A stretch of 64,000 nucleotides of DNA, from positions 124,001 through 188,000 of the forward strand of contig JAKSZP010002677.1 in the NCBI GenBank assembly GCA_022478985.1, read 5' to 3'. Below the pieces are notes generated by a model that saw only the letters and a program-made list of their open reading frames with translations, had not been told where the DNA came from and made no database searches. Both the position numbers and the translations under genes were made by a program. Each line of letters starts with the position of its first letter. The stretch's first letter is position 1. Shown piece after piece: positions 1 through 11,990 of this stretch. This stretch comes from Massospora cicadina (taxonomy: Eukaryota; Entomophthoromycota; Entomophthoromycetes; Entomophthorales; Entomophthoraceae).

Positions 1-24
1 GGCCATTTCTTTATGAGAAGGCCC

Positions 25-228
25 TCAGCTCCGCTCCCCTCCCCACCAGAGCTGGGCCACGATGTCCCCAAAGAGGGCGCGCCAGGAGGCCAAGTGACTG
101 ACAAATTTGGGAAGAATCTCTTCCTGGGTCAGTACAGTTGTGAGGTCCACGTCAGCCTCATCTTCATCAGCTGAGGGGAAACGGGAACTGGGGAAGCGGG
201 ATGTGGCCTGGGTCAGGTAACTCCGCCC
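25..228 (-). pseudogene. antisense ORF fragment at the 3' end of gypsy U
   Basis: Reading the minus strand, one frame stays open for about 67 codons and ends at a TGA at 25-27. The encoded piece is acidic in its first half (DEDEADVD) and tryptophan-rich near its end (LWWGGERS). It continues off neither a recognisable start nor a known domain, so I cannot name a function. It lies just upstream, and on the opposite strand, of a polypurine tract and LTR start, the same position that an antisense frame occupies in gypsy A at 18.98-19.63 kb. It may be the end of an accessory antisense gene of element U, or a chance frame in GC-rich sequence. Confidence 0.3.
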
Positions 229-336
229 CTAACCACAACTGGTGGAATAAAGTGAACTCACAAACTCGCAGATGTTGGCGCGGAATGGCTCTCATAATGA
301 TTAAAGGAAAAAAGTTATACAGCTTATCATCCAGTC

Positions 337-347
337 AAAGGGGGTAA
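337..347 (+). promoter_or_regulatory. polypurine tract of gypsy U
   Basis: The run AAAGGGGGTAA sits directly before a TG-starting sequence. Tracts of very similar form precede the 3' LTRs of X (22549-22559) and Y (49379-49387). It would prime plus-strand DNA synthesis. Confidence 0.5.
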
Positions 348-945
348 TGTTAAGAATTTATATGACTGGATGACAAACCACTATTAAGACCACACGGATC
401 AGTGGAGGAATATCGCTGAAGGATCAATGGGAAGAATCCGCCGTGGATGATTCAGAGCTATAAGGGATTGGTCGCTTTAGGATAAGGCGATAATGGGTCA
501 TTATGGGTCTTATTGGGTTGCCTTCAAAATAGGGCAATAAGGCGATGTTGACATTTGATAAAAGGGTTTTGGATCGCCTCAAATCAAGGTGATAAATAAT
601 TTAAGAATAATACGCTGAAACAAATGAAAAGATGGCGACATGAATAAACTAAGCGGAAGAGCTGGTACTGGCAGAGACCGCTGGAATATCAGTGAAATGA
701 GGGGACTGGAGTTGATTGTCTTTGATTAAGGAAGAAAGAAGAAAGAGGAAGTGAGCGGACAAAGGAAGGATCCACTGAAGATATATTTTTAATAAAGAAG
801 TGATTGGGAAATTGCTCCTGTGTTTATTATAAAATTAAGTGGATAAAAGTGTATTGAGGAGCTGGCAATCATCATATCGACCATTCTAATTGTTTAATGG
901 GGGAAACCCTGTATAAAAAACCCTTTATCAGGTACATACCAAATT
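348..945 (+). repeat. 3' LTR of gypsy U, partial
   Basis: The LTR begins TGTTAAG right after the polypurine tract. No second copy is in the window, so its far end cannot be fixed by comparison; I place it at the junction with LINE-a near 945-950, where the LINE appears to have inserted. The interval is AT-rich and has no coding signal. Confidence 0.4.
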
Positions 946-949
946 GCCG

Positions 950-3560
950 AGATTTAACACTGCTTCTTTCACAAATTCCACTCCTGCGGCAACCAGCCAA
1001 TGTGCACACAGGTCTGTATTAATGGCAGCACCATGGCAACTGACCCAGCGGAGGTCAAGGCGGTAGTACACTGCTACTACACTGAACTATACCATGACAC
1101 CCCAATTGACCCCCCAAAAATTAAAGATTTTATTCACACCACCAGAAAACAAAGTGCACCACTAGACTATAACCTTTTAAACCTAATCACACAGGAGGGG
1201 CTCTGGGACTCAGTCTGTGGTGCATCACATAGGAAATGCCAGGGACTGATGGGATACCCTACAAATTCTATAAAAAAATACTTCAAGAAAATCGCCCCCT
1301 CCTCTTGGCATCAATGAACCAGTGCCTGCTGGAGACACGCCTCCTACCTGGTGGCCAGGGTTTCTATGTCATAACCCTGTTTAAGAAGGGCGACAAACTG
1401 GACCTGACCAACTGGCGCCCAATAGCACTCTAACATTGATATAAAGCTACTTATAAAAATTTAACCAGATTAGGCACAATAATTTCCAAAGTCCTGTTGC
1501 CCAATCAGTTTGGGTTCATACCAGGGCGTTCAATCTAGACCAATATACACTATGTCGCCAACATATGCCAGTCCAAAGCAACTGGGGCCCTGGTATTCCT
1601 AGACCAGAAGAGGGCATATGTCCACGTTAGTTGGCTGTACCTGAAAGAATGCCTAAGTGCCTTCAAAGTCCCACTCAGATTTATAAACTAGGTAATGCTC
1701 CTCACAGAATCCGCATCCATGGCTGTATGCGGCCCTGGCTTCCTAACTAACAAGATCACACCACACAAAGGGCTCAAACAAGGGGACCCACTCATCCCAT
1801 TGCTGTATAACTTCAGTATTAATCCACTCCTCTGCGTCACTGACTCATGCCTCATGGGAATAACCGCAAAAGGCCAGTCAAAAGTCAAGATACTACCTTT
1901 TTTGGATGACTGTGTGACAGGTATAGCTAACAACAATGATGCCTGACAGCTGGAACGTACCCTGGAGGAATATTCCATTGTGATCAATGCGTCGCTCAAC
2001 AAAAGAAAAATGGAAATAATCCTCCTAGGAAAGTACATTAACAACTGGGACACAACACCCAAACCTCACAGACTCCCATGAAAGAACAACCCACTCATCC
2101 TACCCTTCACATCACCTCCTTCAACCAATTCTGTCCGCCACGTTAGGATATGGATGGAAACAGGGGGATATGTCAATGAGACAATCAAGAACAATCTACT
2201 ACAGCGGGTTTCCAACTGCTTCGCCTCCCTCAAGGGAAGATTCCCAGGACTAATGGGGCGAGTAACAGTTGCCAACTCACTCATCCTCTTAATGCTGTGG
2301 TTCCCCGCCCACGCAATCTCCTTCTCACCTACATACATATCCTCAATCCGCGCACTTATCCAGGGATGGCTGTGGCCTGGGTCCCAGCCACCTGTATGGG
2401 TGGAAACACTCTTTGGCCCACGCTCCAGCGGAGGCATGGGCCTGATAGACTTTGAGATTCACGCCAACTGCATATATGGCACATGGATAGAGGATTTCCT
2501 AGCCCTGACCTCCCACAACAACACTGGTCCAGAGCGGCGAGGGCCAAATTTGCACAGGCGCTCAAACTATTCAACCCACACAACCCATCCAGACTGCTCA
2601 CATACCTTGCGAACTTCCCCAACACAGCAGGCCTACATGTACCACTTAACTTCAAATGCCTCCTCCGCACCATTTGGCACATAGGGTGGACCATCACTCT
2701 CACAGACACTATTCAGGGAAGGGAAAGGCCCAGAGCTCACTTCACGCTAAGGAAACCAGATGACCACCCCCAGAGGGACACACATGATGTGACCTCATTC
2801 ATTGCAAAAATTGACTACCTGAATGCTTTAGACATCCCATATGATCTCACAACAAAGAAGGTAATATGGAAGCTAACATATCATCCGCCCCTCCAGACAA
2901 GTTCAAGAGCTAACACCTGGCGTTGCCTCAGAAGAACCTACAGAACAGAAGATCACTCCAACTCCCTTAATGCAGCATGCACAGTGTGTGGAGGGGATGG
3001 CGCCCTGCATCACCGCCTCAAAGCATGCCCCCATCTAGAGCCATATGGCTGGAAGTTGCGCATCTGTTACAAACCCAAAATGCTTGGGAGTTGTCAATCT
3101 CCAGAAGCCTCCTCATACTATAACTTGAATCACCAATACCACCCACACTCTGCTCCCTGATAGTCGCCATTGCACTGTGGACAATCCACACTTTTGCACT
3201 GGATGGCTTTAAGGGAACTGTGCCAACCATTCATGGGACAATCAGCAGGTTTCACATACACCTACTGGAACAATTATAAGCCTGGCTATACGGATACATG
3301 AGGCTGAAGCAACAACAAGTTGTTGAATCATGGTTCCCAGTCTGATTTCTGCATATGGACCCCTTTCTCTAAGCCCTGCTCCATAATATGGGAAACCCCT
3401 TCATAGTAAGGCATTTAAATCCCCTATACCTGGCAGTATCATCTGGCAACAGGGGTAGCTTGTCTACTCTGGGGTGCTTAAATCTTGCTATACTTCACCT
3501 CCCCTAACCCATTACATAAATTGGTATTGCCCATCCCCTGGTCGGCTTACCTCAGTTAAA
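950..3560 (+). mobile_element. LINE-a, 5'-truncated non-LTR retrotransposon
   Basis: From about 960 the sequence aligns by eye with the middle of LINE-1 (from about 36830) and runs colinearly to the end of its reverse transcriptase and zinc-ribbon region. ORF1 and the endonuclease are missing, which is typical 5' truncation from incomplete target-primed reverse transcription. The 3' end carries the short tail module also seen in LINE-1 and the half-LINEs: CCATCCCCTGGTCGGC at about 3532, followed by an A-rich stretch. A clear target duplication was not found; AGATTTAACAC near 951 and AAATTAAACAT near 3553 are only a weak candidate pair. Confidence 0.75.
970..3390 (+). pseudogene. LINE-a reverse transcriptase ORF2 remnant
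   Basis: This is a broken ORF2 lying in at least three frames. Recognisable landmarks in order are the finger motif DGIPYKFYKK (about 1250), LFKKGDKLDLTNWRPI (about 1380), GLKQGDPL (about 1770), the catalytic box at 1899-1910, and the connection and C-terminal region to about 3390. The catalytic box reads FLDD where the intact copies have FADD; both metal-binding aspartates remain. Stops and frameshifts throughout make it non-functional. The C-terminal half holds a zinc-ribbon-like stretch (CTVCGGDGALHHRLKACP at about 2970-3030), matching the zf-RVT region of LINE-1. Confidence 0.75.
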
Positions 3561-4683
3561 TGAAAATTAAACATAATAAAAATATAGATAGCTAATTACA
3601 TTGTCAAAATTTTACTGCTATTTCTGCCTTGCCATGGGTTCAATTCACTACAAACTCTTCAAGTTAGAGTTTGTGAAATTTTCCAATTCAGTATCAATGG
3701 ACAGACGAACAAAGTAACAGTAAATTAATGAAAGTTATATATTTAAATCTTTTTGCCATAGAAAATTTAGAACAATAGTTTTTAGAAAAGAAACAAATCA
3801 AAAGAGCAGAAAGTTTTTTATTAATTCTTAATTTAGTCTACAGCAAAAAAGTGTATTTTTATTCTCTTTCTAGAACAATAAAACAAGATTATCATTACTT
3901 AAAAAAAGAATTTAGTTATAGTTTATCAGAATCTAAAACTATAAATAGAATTTAGATACTATATAGTGATAATAACAACTGGTATATTTTATAATTTTTT
4001 TTTATCAAATCAACTATATATGAATTGCATAAGCTTTTATGGTCAAACAGCTACCTTTTAGAAAACCTTACTATTTTTCTATAATATTAAAAAAAGCAAA
4101 GTTCAATAAAATTACTGATATACTATAAGATAGTAATTATATAAGGTCAATTATACCAGTAAGAATTTTCTCTCCAAGATGTATCTATCAGTTTCCATTA
4201 TCATCATGAAACACAAACTTATTATCTTCTCTTAAACTAAGGTGATTTTAAATAAAGTTTTTTATTATATATAGAGCCATTCAAAATTTTTCAGGATTGA
4301 AGAGTTGTACTAGGTTGTGATAGCAACAAAACTATGGTTCTAAACGGTGAATTCTGGTATCTTGACTAAGTACAACATACAAATAATAATGAGTTTATCT
4401 GCATCTTTTTGAAAGTCTAGTGTCAATTTTTCTGGATGGTTAAAAATGGCAAGCAAGTAATTTTTAGTATCAAATAGCCTTATGATATCTTCACTTTGAA
4501 GATTTTCTAAAATATATAAATTTACTATGTCCAAGTAGAAGTTCTGCATCACATTTATAAGTACATTTCCATATGTTTTTCAGTAAATATTTAACAAGAA
4601 GTTCTTGTATTTAATTCAGGAAAGCTATATATAGCAACTTATGTTTTAATATGGCCTATCAGAAAGTGGCCTAACAATCAATA
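3561..4683. other. AT-rich stretch without recognised genes
   Basis: A strongly AT-rich interval with many short A and T runs and stops in all frames. I see no LTR edge, conserved protein motif or structured RNA. It may be old repeat DNA or the remainder of gypsy U's surroundings. Confidence 0.5.
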
Positions 4684-5787
4684 ATTTTTGTAGTACAAGT
4701 GGGGCCCAACCCAAGACTGGGGTATCCATGTATTTTTATTTGTAGTGGTGCCAAATAAAAGCAAAATAGAAATCTCCCAGTATGGCACCTCAGAAGTTAG
4801 CCTAAACATCCATATCAAATGGGAAGGGGGTAAGGGGGATCTCCATCCAGCTTGGACTTAAGGGCATGTGAGAGAGCAAACAGAATGTGTATTGGAGAGT
4901 TGGTGGTATGGGGCAGAATGAAAATTAATGCTCATTTGATTTTGTTGATAAGGCATGAAGTATGCATCACCTTAACATACTAAGAAAGCTGGAACTTGGC
5001 ATGCTTAATAGGTTCTGGCATACAAGTAAACAATTTAATTTGCTATCAAATTTGGGTTAATTGGGGTTCAACTACGCCAACTTGGTGGTATCAGCACATG
5101 CATGGCTTGCAGCAAATGCAGGCTCTTAATTTGGCCTGGGCTTATTTATGGAATTCATCCAGAAATTTAGGCAGGGGATTCCACTGATGAGTGGTTCCAT
5201 GACTGCATGAAAAGCTTGGCTGAGGGGAACATTGGTGGGGCAGCAGACAAATCAATGGCAAGTTGACTATATATATAATAAACTGGGAATTCATAGTGAG
5301 GGCATAAGTGGTGCTGACAATTTAACTTAAGAGGCTGAAAATTTCATCAGATTAATTTTGGAGTTAATAATATAATGTTCACCCATATCTTTGGTGACCC
5401 AATTGAGATAATTGATGGGGTTGAGACCAGTAAATATGGAACATACACAGGAGCTAATTGGCTGTGTTCAGAGTGAATGGCCCTTAAACCTCTATATATG
5501 GCATTTTGAGTGGGGCAGGAGCCGCAATTGGCTCCTTCATATAATAAGAAGATCTCACTAATTGAATGCATAGCAGGAGCTGCAAATGCAGCAGTTAATG
5601 GAGTAGGAGGGAGTATCAAACCCCAATTAAAAAGTCAGTCAGCCCATTGGCGGGATAACACTAGAGGGAGGAGTGTTGGAATTTCTTGTCAGCGAGGGAA
5701 GGAGCACTTACACTTTTGGTGCCAACCCAAAGCATAAGGGGCAGATAGTGCAGCAATTTTTTATGAGGTCCCAGAATAGATTGTCAG
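4684..5787 (-). mobile_element. half-LINE O1, 3' part, separated from its 5' part by gypsy X
   Basis: On the minus strand the element ends at about 4684 with AATAAA, then a tail resembling the end of LINE-2 (TTGGGTTGGG, GTACTA, oligo-A). Reading upstream (toward 5781), the sequence next to gypsy X carries a worn zinc-knuckle region: a preserved C-x2-C (CPLC) followed by a lost histidine and a frame break, aligning at nucleotide level with the CCHC box of half-LINE O4 at 51174. The element resumes at 24577 on the other side of X, with GTCAG duplicated at the junctions. Everything between 4684 and about 5340 is too decayed to translate. Confidence 0.6.
5347..5781 (-). pseudogene. half-LINE O1 ORF1-like protein, middle part
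   Basis: Minus-strand frame remnants, including a 90-codon frame at 5347-5619. The part nearest gypsy X aligns with the zinc knuckle of the ORF1-like protein of O4. The downstream 90-codon frame has no recognised domain, and I do not see the SDHQLA box that O2, O3 and O4 share. Its role in an intact element would presumably be RNA binding, as in LINE ORF1 proteins; this copy cannot be functional because gypsy X splits it. Confidence 0.4.
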
Positions 5788-7608
5788 TGTTAATAATTCC
5801 AAGCCTGATGTTGTAAAAAGAGTGTTTGGGATGAAGAAAACAAAAATATCATCCAAAAGACCCTAGTCGATTCTTGGTGGAACCCCTCAAATTGGGGTAA
5901 CACTTCTATTATCACTAGGCAAATAACACACATTTGAGTAGTCAGATTTTCCAAATCATTGGTCAAATCCAGGGATCCCTTCTGATGTCCCTCCCCTTCA
6001 TACTGCATGGCTAATAAAACCAACACCATGGATACTGGGTGTAAAAATTTACTCTAAGTTGATTATCAGTCATCAACCCAGTAACCTTTTTACTGAACAG
6101 GTTCAGTTTCCTTGTGCACCTCGCGTTGTATAAAATGTATTATCTGATAATAATATGGAGACTATTATCTGTAGTTGAGTCTAAACTATTATTAAGCCAA
6201 ACGCTTCAGCCAGTAATTCCAATTAAATACTTAATAAGTCATACTCATAGAGGTACATTCCCCCTATTACTGTCCACCCAATCTTCATCATGATCTCCTG
6301 ATGACAGTCTATTTTGGCCCAACACACAGTCTGCAGCTATCTCTGATTTGTGGTTCCGTTCATCTCTAGATCCCCGCTCAGATCTTTACTCTTCTCTATG
6401 AGAGTCTTCCAATTATTGCCTTCTGCAATAATATCCTTGAGATGGAACTTCACACTAGATATGATAGTCTAACTATAACTAAATTGACAATATTACTAAT
6501 AAAACTAATAATAATGTTTTAATATCTGTTAATTTGTGTTTTTCAATGTATTTTATTAGAGTGAATCCTAGGGAATTATATAGTAGAGGATTCAGCTGTC
6601 TAACCTTTGGTTGACACCTCTTTGATGAAATGGCAGCCATTGCCATTGAATCACCCTTCCTCATCTCAGCAAAAATGGTCTTCCCCATCCTGGCTAGGAT
6701 TCCATCATTGGACATCCTTGAGACCTCAAATGGAAAGAGTCATAAAATGTGTCCCTAACGTTTTCATCTCAATCCAAGCGAACTAGCCATAATTGACTAG
6801 TGACCTGCTTAGGTAATGGGACTTTTTACCCATTATGGCAGGTCACTTCACCAATGGATCAATTTGCTAGTTGCAGGCAGCATCACTCACCTTGCAACTC
6901 ACTATTCATTCCCAATCAGTTGGTGATAAAACCTGGCTGATCCCAATTGGTACACCCAACAGTTAATCACTATCATATGCCCCAATTTCGTTGGCCACTC
7001 CGCCCAATGAGATATTAGGTATTCATCTGGATCAATCCCCAATGGATACGATTAGGCAAATATCCCAAAATCCCCTGAACATAGTTCCTCTGAAATTCAG
7101 GCCAACTGATTTCCAATTCACTTCTCTTTAGGGAATTTTCCCCTAGCAATACCAAGTAATCTAGCAGGCTGGGAATATGGGCGAAAATCCCAACACAGGC
7201 CTCTTATAGGGTTGGAGGGAGCCTCGCCAGATAAATTTTTCCCCATCAAATGATTGGGTAAAACATATCATAACCTTGCCTCATGGATTGATACTACTTA
7301 TCATCAATTGACCATTCTATAAATGTGAGGTGAATCTCAACCAATCCAAAAGGTTGAATCTCAATATTTCTTAATTTGGTCTTTACTAAGCAATCTGAAT
7401 TTCAAGCCTTGACATCTTAAATACTAATTATTGACTTATAAGGGGTTCATTTATTACCCTCCGCTGCAACTATTAAAATATAAAAAATACAACTTCTAGT
7501 TTTTATTATTTATTTATTTTTATTATTATACGTGGTTTCATTCCTCCATTTATTGGGTTTAAGGTAAAAAAGCACCAGTGAGCATCTCACACACCAACAA
7601 ATCCATCA
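5788..7608 (+). repeat. 5' LTR of gypsy X, interrupted by solo LTR C
   Basis: The LTR starts TGTTAATAATTCC after the GTCAG duplication and ends ATCCATCA just before the primer site. Removing solo LTR C leaves about 665 bp. It matches the 3' LTR at 22560 along its length, for example at GTAAAAAGAGTGTT, GGTAACACTT and ACTAAGCAATCTGAATTT. An earlier apparent start at 5782 (TGTCAG) was rejected because GTCAG is the target duplication. Confidence 0.75.
6040..7195 (-). mobile_element. solo LTR C of the gypsy A family
   Basis: A 1,156-bp minus-strand copy of the gypsy A LTR, running from TGTAAAAATTTACT (complement of the LTR end) to ATCCCAACA (complement of the LTR start). The paralogous X 3' LTR is uninterrupted at the equivalent point near 22815, so this is an insertion into an existing LTR. 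The flanking pentamers CTGGG (6035-6039) and CAGGC (7196-7200) are probably a decayed target duplication. No internal sequence remains, so it is a solo LTR left by LTR-LTR recombination. Confidence 0.85.
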
Positions 7609-7610
7609 TA

Positions 7611-7626
7611 TGGTGCTCACTACAGG
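7611..7626 (+). promoter_or_regulatory. primer binding site of gypsy X
   Basis: TGGTGCTCACTACAGG starts two bases after the 5' LTR. It begins TGG, as expected for pairing with a tRNA 3' CCA end. Gypsy A has the identical 16 bases at 13333-13348. Confidence 0.7.
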
Positions 7627-7671
7627 AGACCCTCTATACCACCAAAATCCTGTTTTAATAATGAAACTACC

Positions 7672-7833
7672 TTGGAACCAAGAGAAGCTGCTTTAGAGCA
7701 ACAACTAGCCAGTGCTTTGTTTCGCCTTAAAAGGCTTGTGCAGCCCTCTTCCCAAAGCCCTCATGGGACCTCCCCTATTATTCCTAACCTCCATTCAGAG
7801 ACAAGTTCACACCTGGTGAGGGCAGTACACCTC
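7672..7833 (+). pseudogene. gypsy X gag, N-terminal fragment
   Basis: A short frame starting MEPREAALEQQLASALFRLK lies shortly after the primer site, where gag begins. The leucine-rich, charged start suggests a coiled coil, as in gag N-termini of this group. It is cut at 7834 by solo LTR F, and gag continues after 10299. No ribosomal context can be judged in a eukaryote. I infer gag from position and from continuity with the gag core downstream. Confidence 0.5.
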
Positions 7834-7931
7834 TGTAAAAATTTACTTGGGTGATATTATCAGCAAACAACCATAGTAACCTTTTTACTGCACAGGTTCA
7901 GTTTCTTGTGCACTTCATCTGCATTGTATAG

Positions 7932-9219
7932 TGTTGGATTTTTAACCAAATAATATTCCACACATACTAACAAAATTAGTATAATAATTAAATTGAGGAT
8001 GATTGCCAATTAGTTTGCTAATTTTGATTAATAATTAATGATAATAACCCTAATTTGTGTTCCCCATTTAGTTGGGCTGAGCTGTCTTGATCTGCAGGAT
8101 CAAGAAAGCATTGGGCATCATGACTGATAGAAAATTGGTGGGTCTCACCACTGGCAACTGAGGCCAAACTATGTTGAGATAATTAATATTATCAAATTAA
8201 GATGATGAATTACTTATATTCAACATCAAAAATGTATCAGGAGATGATCCCAATAGTTTTCAGTTAATTTTGCCACCGCCAACTTATGCTGAGAATATTG
8301 AACCTATTATTATTAAGTGTTTAAGCTCAGCTTTTTCCCTGCACCAACTTTATATGAAAATAATTGTGGGATTTCCAGCAGAAAAGGCAAATCTTGGAGG
8401 TCTGTCAATTTATGCCAAGGATGCCAAACCATTTAATATTAATTAAATAAAGTCAAATCATATTTCAACTTTGTGAGAGTATCAGGCGGAATCCTTGAAA
8501 GTAGTTTAGATTAAATTGGCACCAGTGGCTTATGCTGGGGATGTCAATATATTTAATTAATTCAGATTATGACAAATCAAGAATTGATATAATCATGGAT
8601 ATTTGAGGATGACAAGTATTGCCAGTGAGAGTTCTGACAAATAATAAGCAGGGAGAACCACCAGTGAGTATTGATGATGCTGGCATAAATGCCAATGACA
8701 TTGACAGTCAAGAAATACCTATAAATAGTTTGATCTCCTTCTTAATAAATCTATCTTCTGTCTTCCCATCTTTATTAAGTTTTTTAGTTAAAAGTAGTTA
8801 GCTTAGCTTGTAGAAATGGGACTCAAGATCCCCAGTTGTTAGGTGCTGGGTTAAAACACCTGGAGTGGTCAGCGCAACCAACTCCCAACCTTGAACTAGA
8901 TGGAAACCCTGTGGGAACCTAATCAACTAGCAGCCACAATGATGAACTGGAAAGATCGAAGAGGAGAAACCCTGAGGGAGTCAATAGAGGCCACTGAACC
9001 ACAATTGTTGGACAAGTTCCAAAGAGGACCTCTGAGACATAACAAGTGATTAAGTCTCAGAAGGAGAAGTTGTTGGTCTGCTGGATTGGTGGGTTGCCCT
9101 GCGAATTTCTAGGAAAAGGTCACCAATGATTGTGAAAAAGCAAGGGCCAGAAGTCTTTATACTGTTTGGCCTGGCACACTAATGGAGTCATCTAGTATTG
9201 AGAATAAAAATTCTCAACA
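7932..9219 (+). mobile_element. solo LTR-3, first copy
   Basis: A 1,288-bp element with TGTTGGATTT at one end and TTCTCAACA at the other, flanked by perfect TATAG duplications at 7927-7931 and 9220-9224. A second copy is at 41911-43222. The edges and duplications mark it as a solo LTR of a gypsy family with no internal region in this window. Plus orientation is inferred from a conserved TATAAATAG in both copies. The 60-codon frame at 8619-8801 lies inside the LTR and is not considered a gene. Confidence 0.9.
8720..8728 (+). promoter_or_regulatory. TATA-like box in solo LTR-3
   Basis: TATAAATAG, followed by GTTTGATCTC-type sequence, is kept in both copies of this LTR (the other at 42701-42709) about 500 bp before the LTR end. 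Its position fits the U3 core promoter. Confidence 0.5.
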
Positions 9220-10299
9220 TATAGTATATTAGATTATAATTTGATAATAATATGATGATCATTATTCATAGTTGAGTATTAATTATTATATCTTGGCCCA
9301 AAGCTCAGCCAGTATTCCTGATCAAATAATTGAGATGTCATGAACTTGGGATTCATTCCCTCGTTCTGTCCATCCAAATCTTTGCTGAAATTCCCTTGTG
9401 ACAGTCTCTTTAGTCCAACACACAGTTGGTAACAATCCCTAATTGTGTCTCCTTCTTCTCTAGATCCCCGCTCAAATCTTTACTCTTTTCACTAAGAGTC
9501 TTCCAATTATCTCACACAGCAACAATATCCTTTAGAAGAATTACACAATTGAAAGCTGATTATAGTTTACTACTTAAACTACATACCAAATGAAAAATTA
9601 TAGAACTATATAACTCTGTTCTAAACTCTGGGTTTTATATAACATCTGGGTTTTTTATTATAATTGAATCCTAGGGAATTTATAGTGGGGATTTATTTAT
9701 CTAACCCTCAGTTGTCACCTCTTCGATGAAATGGCAGCTGTTGGTATTGAATCACCCATCCTCGTCTCAGCAGCGATGTTCTTCCCCTTCCTGGCTAGAA
9801 TTCCGTTGTTGGACACCCCCAAGACCTAAACAGAAAGAGTTGAAAAACGTGTCCCTAATGTTTTCCTCTCAATCCAAGCAAATCAACCATAATTGGCTAG
9901 CGACCTGCTTAGGTAATGAGACTTATTACCCATTAAGGCAGGTCACGCACCAACCTATTGATTTTCTAGTTGCAGGTGGCATCACTCGCCTCGCAACTTG
10001 CTACTCATTTCCAATCAGTTGGTGATGAAACCTGACTGATCCCAATAGCTATACCCGATAGTTAATCACTACCAGATGCCCCTATTTCATTGGCAACTCC
10101 ACCTGACGAGATCTTAAGTATTCATCCATACCAATCCCAGATGGATACAACCAGGCGAATATCCTAAATTCACCCAAATGTAGTTACTCCAAAAAATAGG
10201 CCAACCAGTTTCCAATTCACTTAATCTTATGGAATTATCCCCTAGCGATTTCTGGTAATCTAGCAAGCTGGGAATATGGTTAAAGATCCCAACTACCTC

Positions 10300-11600
10300 C
10301 TTTCATTATGTTTATGAATCTGAGATGGAAGAAGCGACTGACCTTCAAAAACCTAGTATATCCTTTCTTGCTTGAGTCAGATGGCTCAGGAGATCATGAT
10401 TTCTCAAATGCCCACACTTACCACTTTGGAGGATGTTAAACAAGCGCTGATTGACAAATTTGGTATCAAGCAGAGTTTACAATGACAAAAACAGGCCTTT
10501 ATGTACCTTAGCCTGCAAGAGGGTAAGTCAATCCCCTCATTTGTTGAGCGATTTTATACAAAGCTCAACCTATGTTGTTCACCAAACTGCTTTCGCTAGA
10601 ATATGCCATTGCTGCTATAGTGGCTAGCTTGGCGTCTTATTACCCTTTAGCAATGCATATTTCCGCAGTAAAACATACCTTTCAAACAGTACGTGATATC
10701 AAAGAGGCATTACTTGCAGTGGCTGACTAATACAAACCGGAATCTCCGCAAGAAGCTCCAAAGCGGGAATCAACTCTGACCCCTTCAGCATCTTCTATGG
10801 CTGTATCTCTATGAAACCCAGCTTCTGCAGAGTTGCAGCGACAAAATACTCCTCCACCATGTGAGGATAGACATAAAATACTGGTAGTCATGGGACGCGC
10901 TCCTATCCAGATTCAGTTCCAAAAGCTCAGCCAGTGAAGTCAGTTATCTCTTTGTCTGGTTCTCCTCTTTCTTAGCGGTCTACTAGGGTGGATAAAATAT
11001 CACATCTGACCAAGCCACTGCCTTGATCCCCCTCAGCCTCACTTTAGGCTTCCCTAGTTCAAAACCTGCAGTCATAGGGCAGCCCAAGCCTGTCACTTCT
11101 AATGAAAAAGTCAAAGCCATTACACTTCTAACTCCTACCCCTAAAGTTGAGGCAGCTACGATGCTACCTTCAAAAGTCAAAATGGTAGATGAGAGCAAAA
11201 AAGCCTTCCCTGTGAGGATATTAAGCTGATTTCTTAGCCGTCTATTAGAAACGCGTTCAAGTGCACTAAAAATTTCTCTGATGACAAGTCTGAAGAGGTG
11301 TTGAAGACATAGACTATCATGTTTTGTAAGCTTCAATGGAAGTGCAGGTTCCAGATAGGGATAGCCCTTAAAGAATTGATATAGCCATGATACCACAATG
11401 AACCTATCTACAACAGTTTTTGAGATTTACAGAGGTGATTGATACCACTAGTGATGCTGATCAGCTTATTAAGATAGTAATTCAGTTCACCCAGAAGGTC
11501 CATAACCTCCAATCCATTAAAGATAAATACCCTGCTATGGCTCAACGCCTTGCCTCTACTCTCCATTTGAAGGAGGTTTTCGCCCTCCCCCTACTTTTAT
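10300..11600 (+). pseudogene. gypsy X gag core and linker
   Basis: After solo LTR F the gag frame resumes. The region around 10430-10740 translates to a retrotransposon gag core (DVKQALIDKFGIKQSLQ, then KSIPSFVERFYTKLN), which forms the capsid around the element RNA. The first frame is broken by a stop after SLQ and later by a frameshift. From about 10740 to 11600 lies a proline- and lysine-rich linker in pieces (frames at 11023-11229 and 11420-11611). I see no intact zinc knuckle. The gag core resembles that of Y near 31050-31200. Confidence 0.55.
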
Positions 11601-11603
11601 TAG

Positions 11604-11990
11604 CACAATGACTAAGGTAGAGGTTGTCATTAATAAAATACGCGTTCTAGCCATCCTTGATACAGGTGCTCCATTGAACGTAGTCTCTTAAAAGCTCATT
11701 AATAAAATTAAATTGGCGCCTGACCTGGATTATTCAAAAAGAGTTCAGAACTGTGGGGCCCAACAACATGCGAGCTATTAGAGCCTACTCTTCTCTACCC
11801 ATACGGATTGGGAAACTCCTACTTTCTTCCTCCTCTGTGGCTTTGGAAAATAACGCATATGACCTTCTCATTGATACTTTATTCAAGATTGAGTATGACG
11901 GAATCATCAATATGAAACATGGATTTCTCTCCATTATAAATTATGAAGTTCCCCTAGTCTTTACAGATGAGCCTAAGAAGAAATAATATA
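11604..11990 (+). pseudogene. gypsy X aspartic protease
   Basis: A retropepsin-like protease that would release the Gag and Pol proteins. The active-site box LAILDTGAPLNVVS is readable at 11644-11688, so the catalytic aspartate remains. The following 77-codon frame (11753-11986) continues the fold with GAQQ-like, YSSLPIRIG and YDLLIDT segments. A stop directly after NVVS and a frameshift near 11750 break it. Very similar segments occur in Y's protease (AIGAYSSTSIQI at about 46130). Confidence 0.65.

Larger units (their letters stand above)
7834..10294 (-). mobile_element. solo LTR F of the gypsy A family, itself interrupted
   Basis: A minus-strand gypsy A LTR in two pieces (7834-7931 and 9225-10294) around solo LTR-3. 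It is flanked by a perfect 5-bp duplication ACCTC at 7829-7833 and 10295-10299. The terminal base of the expected CCCAACA end is mutated to T at 10294. Without the inner insertion it is about 1.17 kb, matching copies A, B and C. Confidence 0.85.

Noticed and set aside
1688..2709. Minus-strand frames of 117-124 codons opposite LINE-a
   Set aside because: Shadows of the RT coding strand; the plus strand carries the RT motifs.
5782..5787. TGTCAG as the start of gypsy X 5' LTR
   Set aside because: GTCAG is matched immediately after the 3' LTR at 24577-24581, so it is better read as the target duplication, with the LTR starting at 5788.
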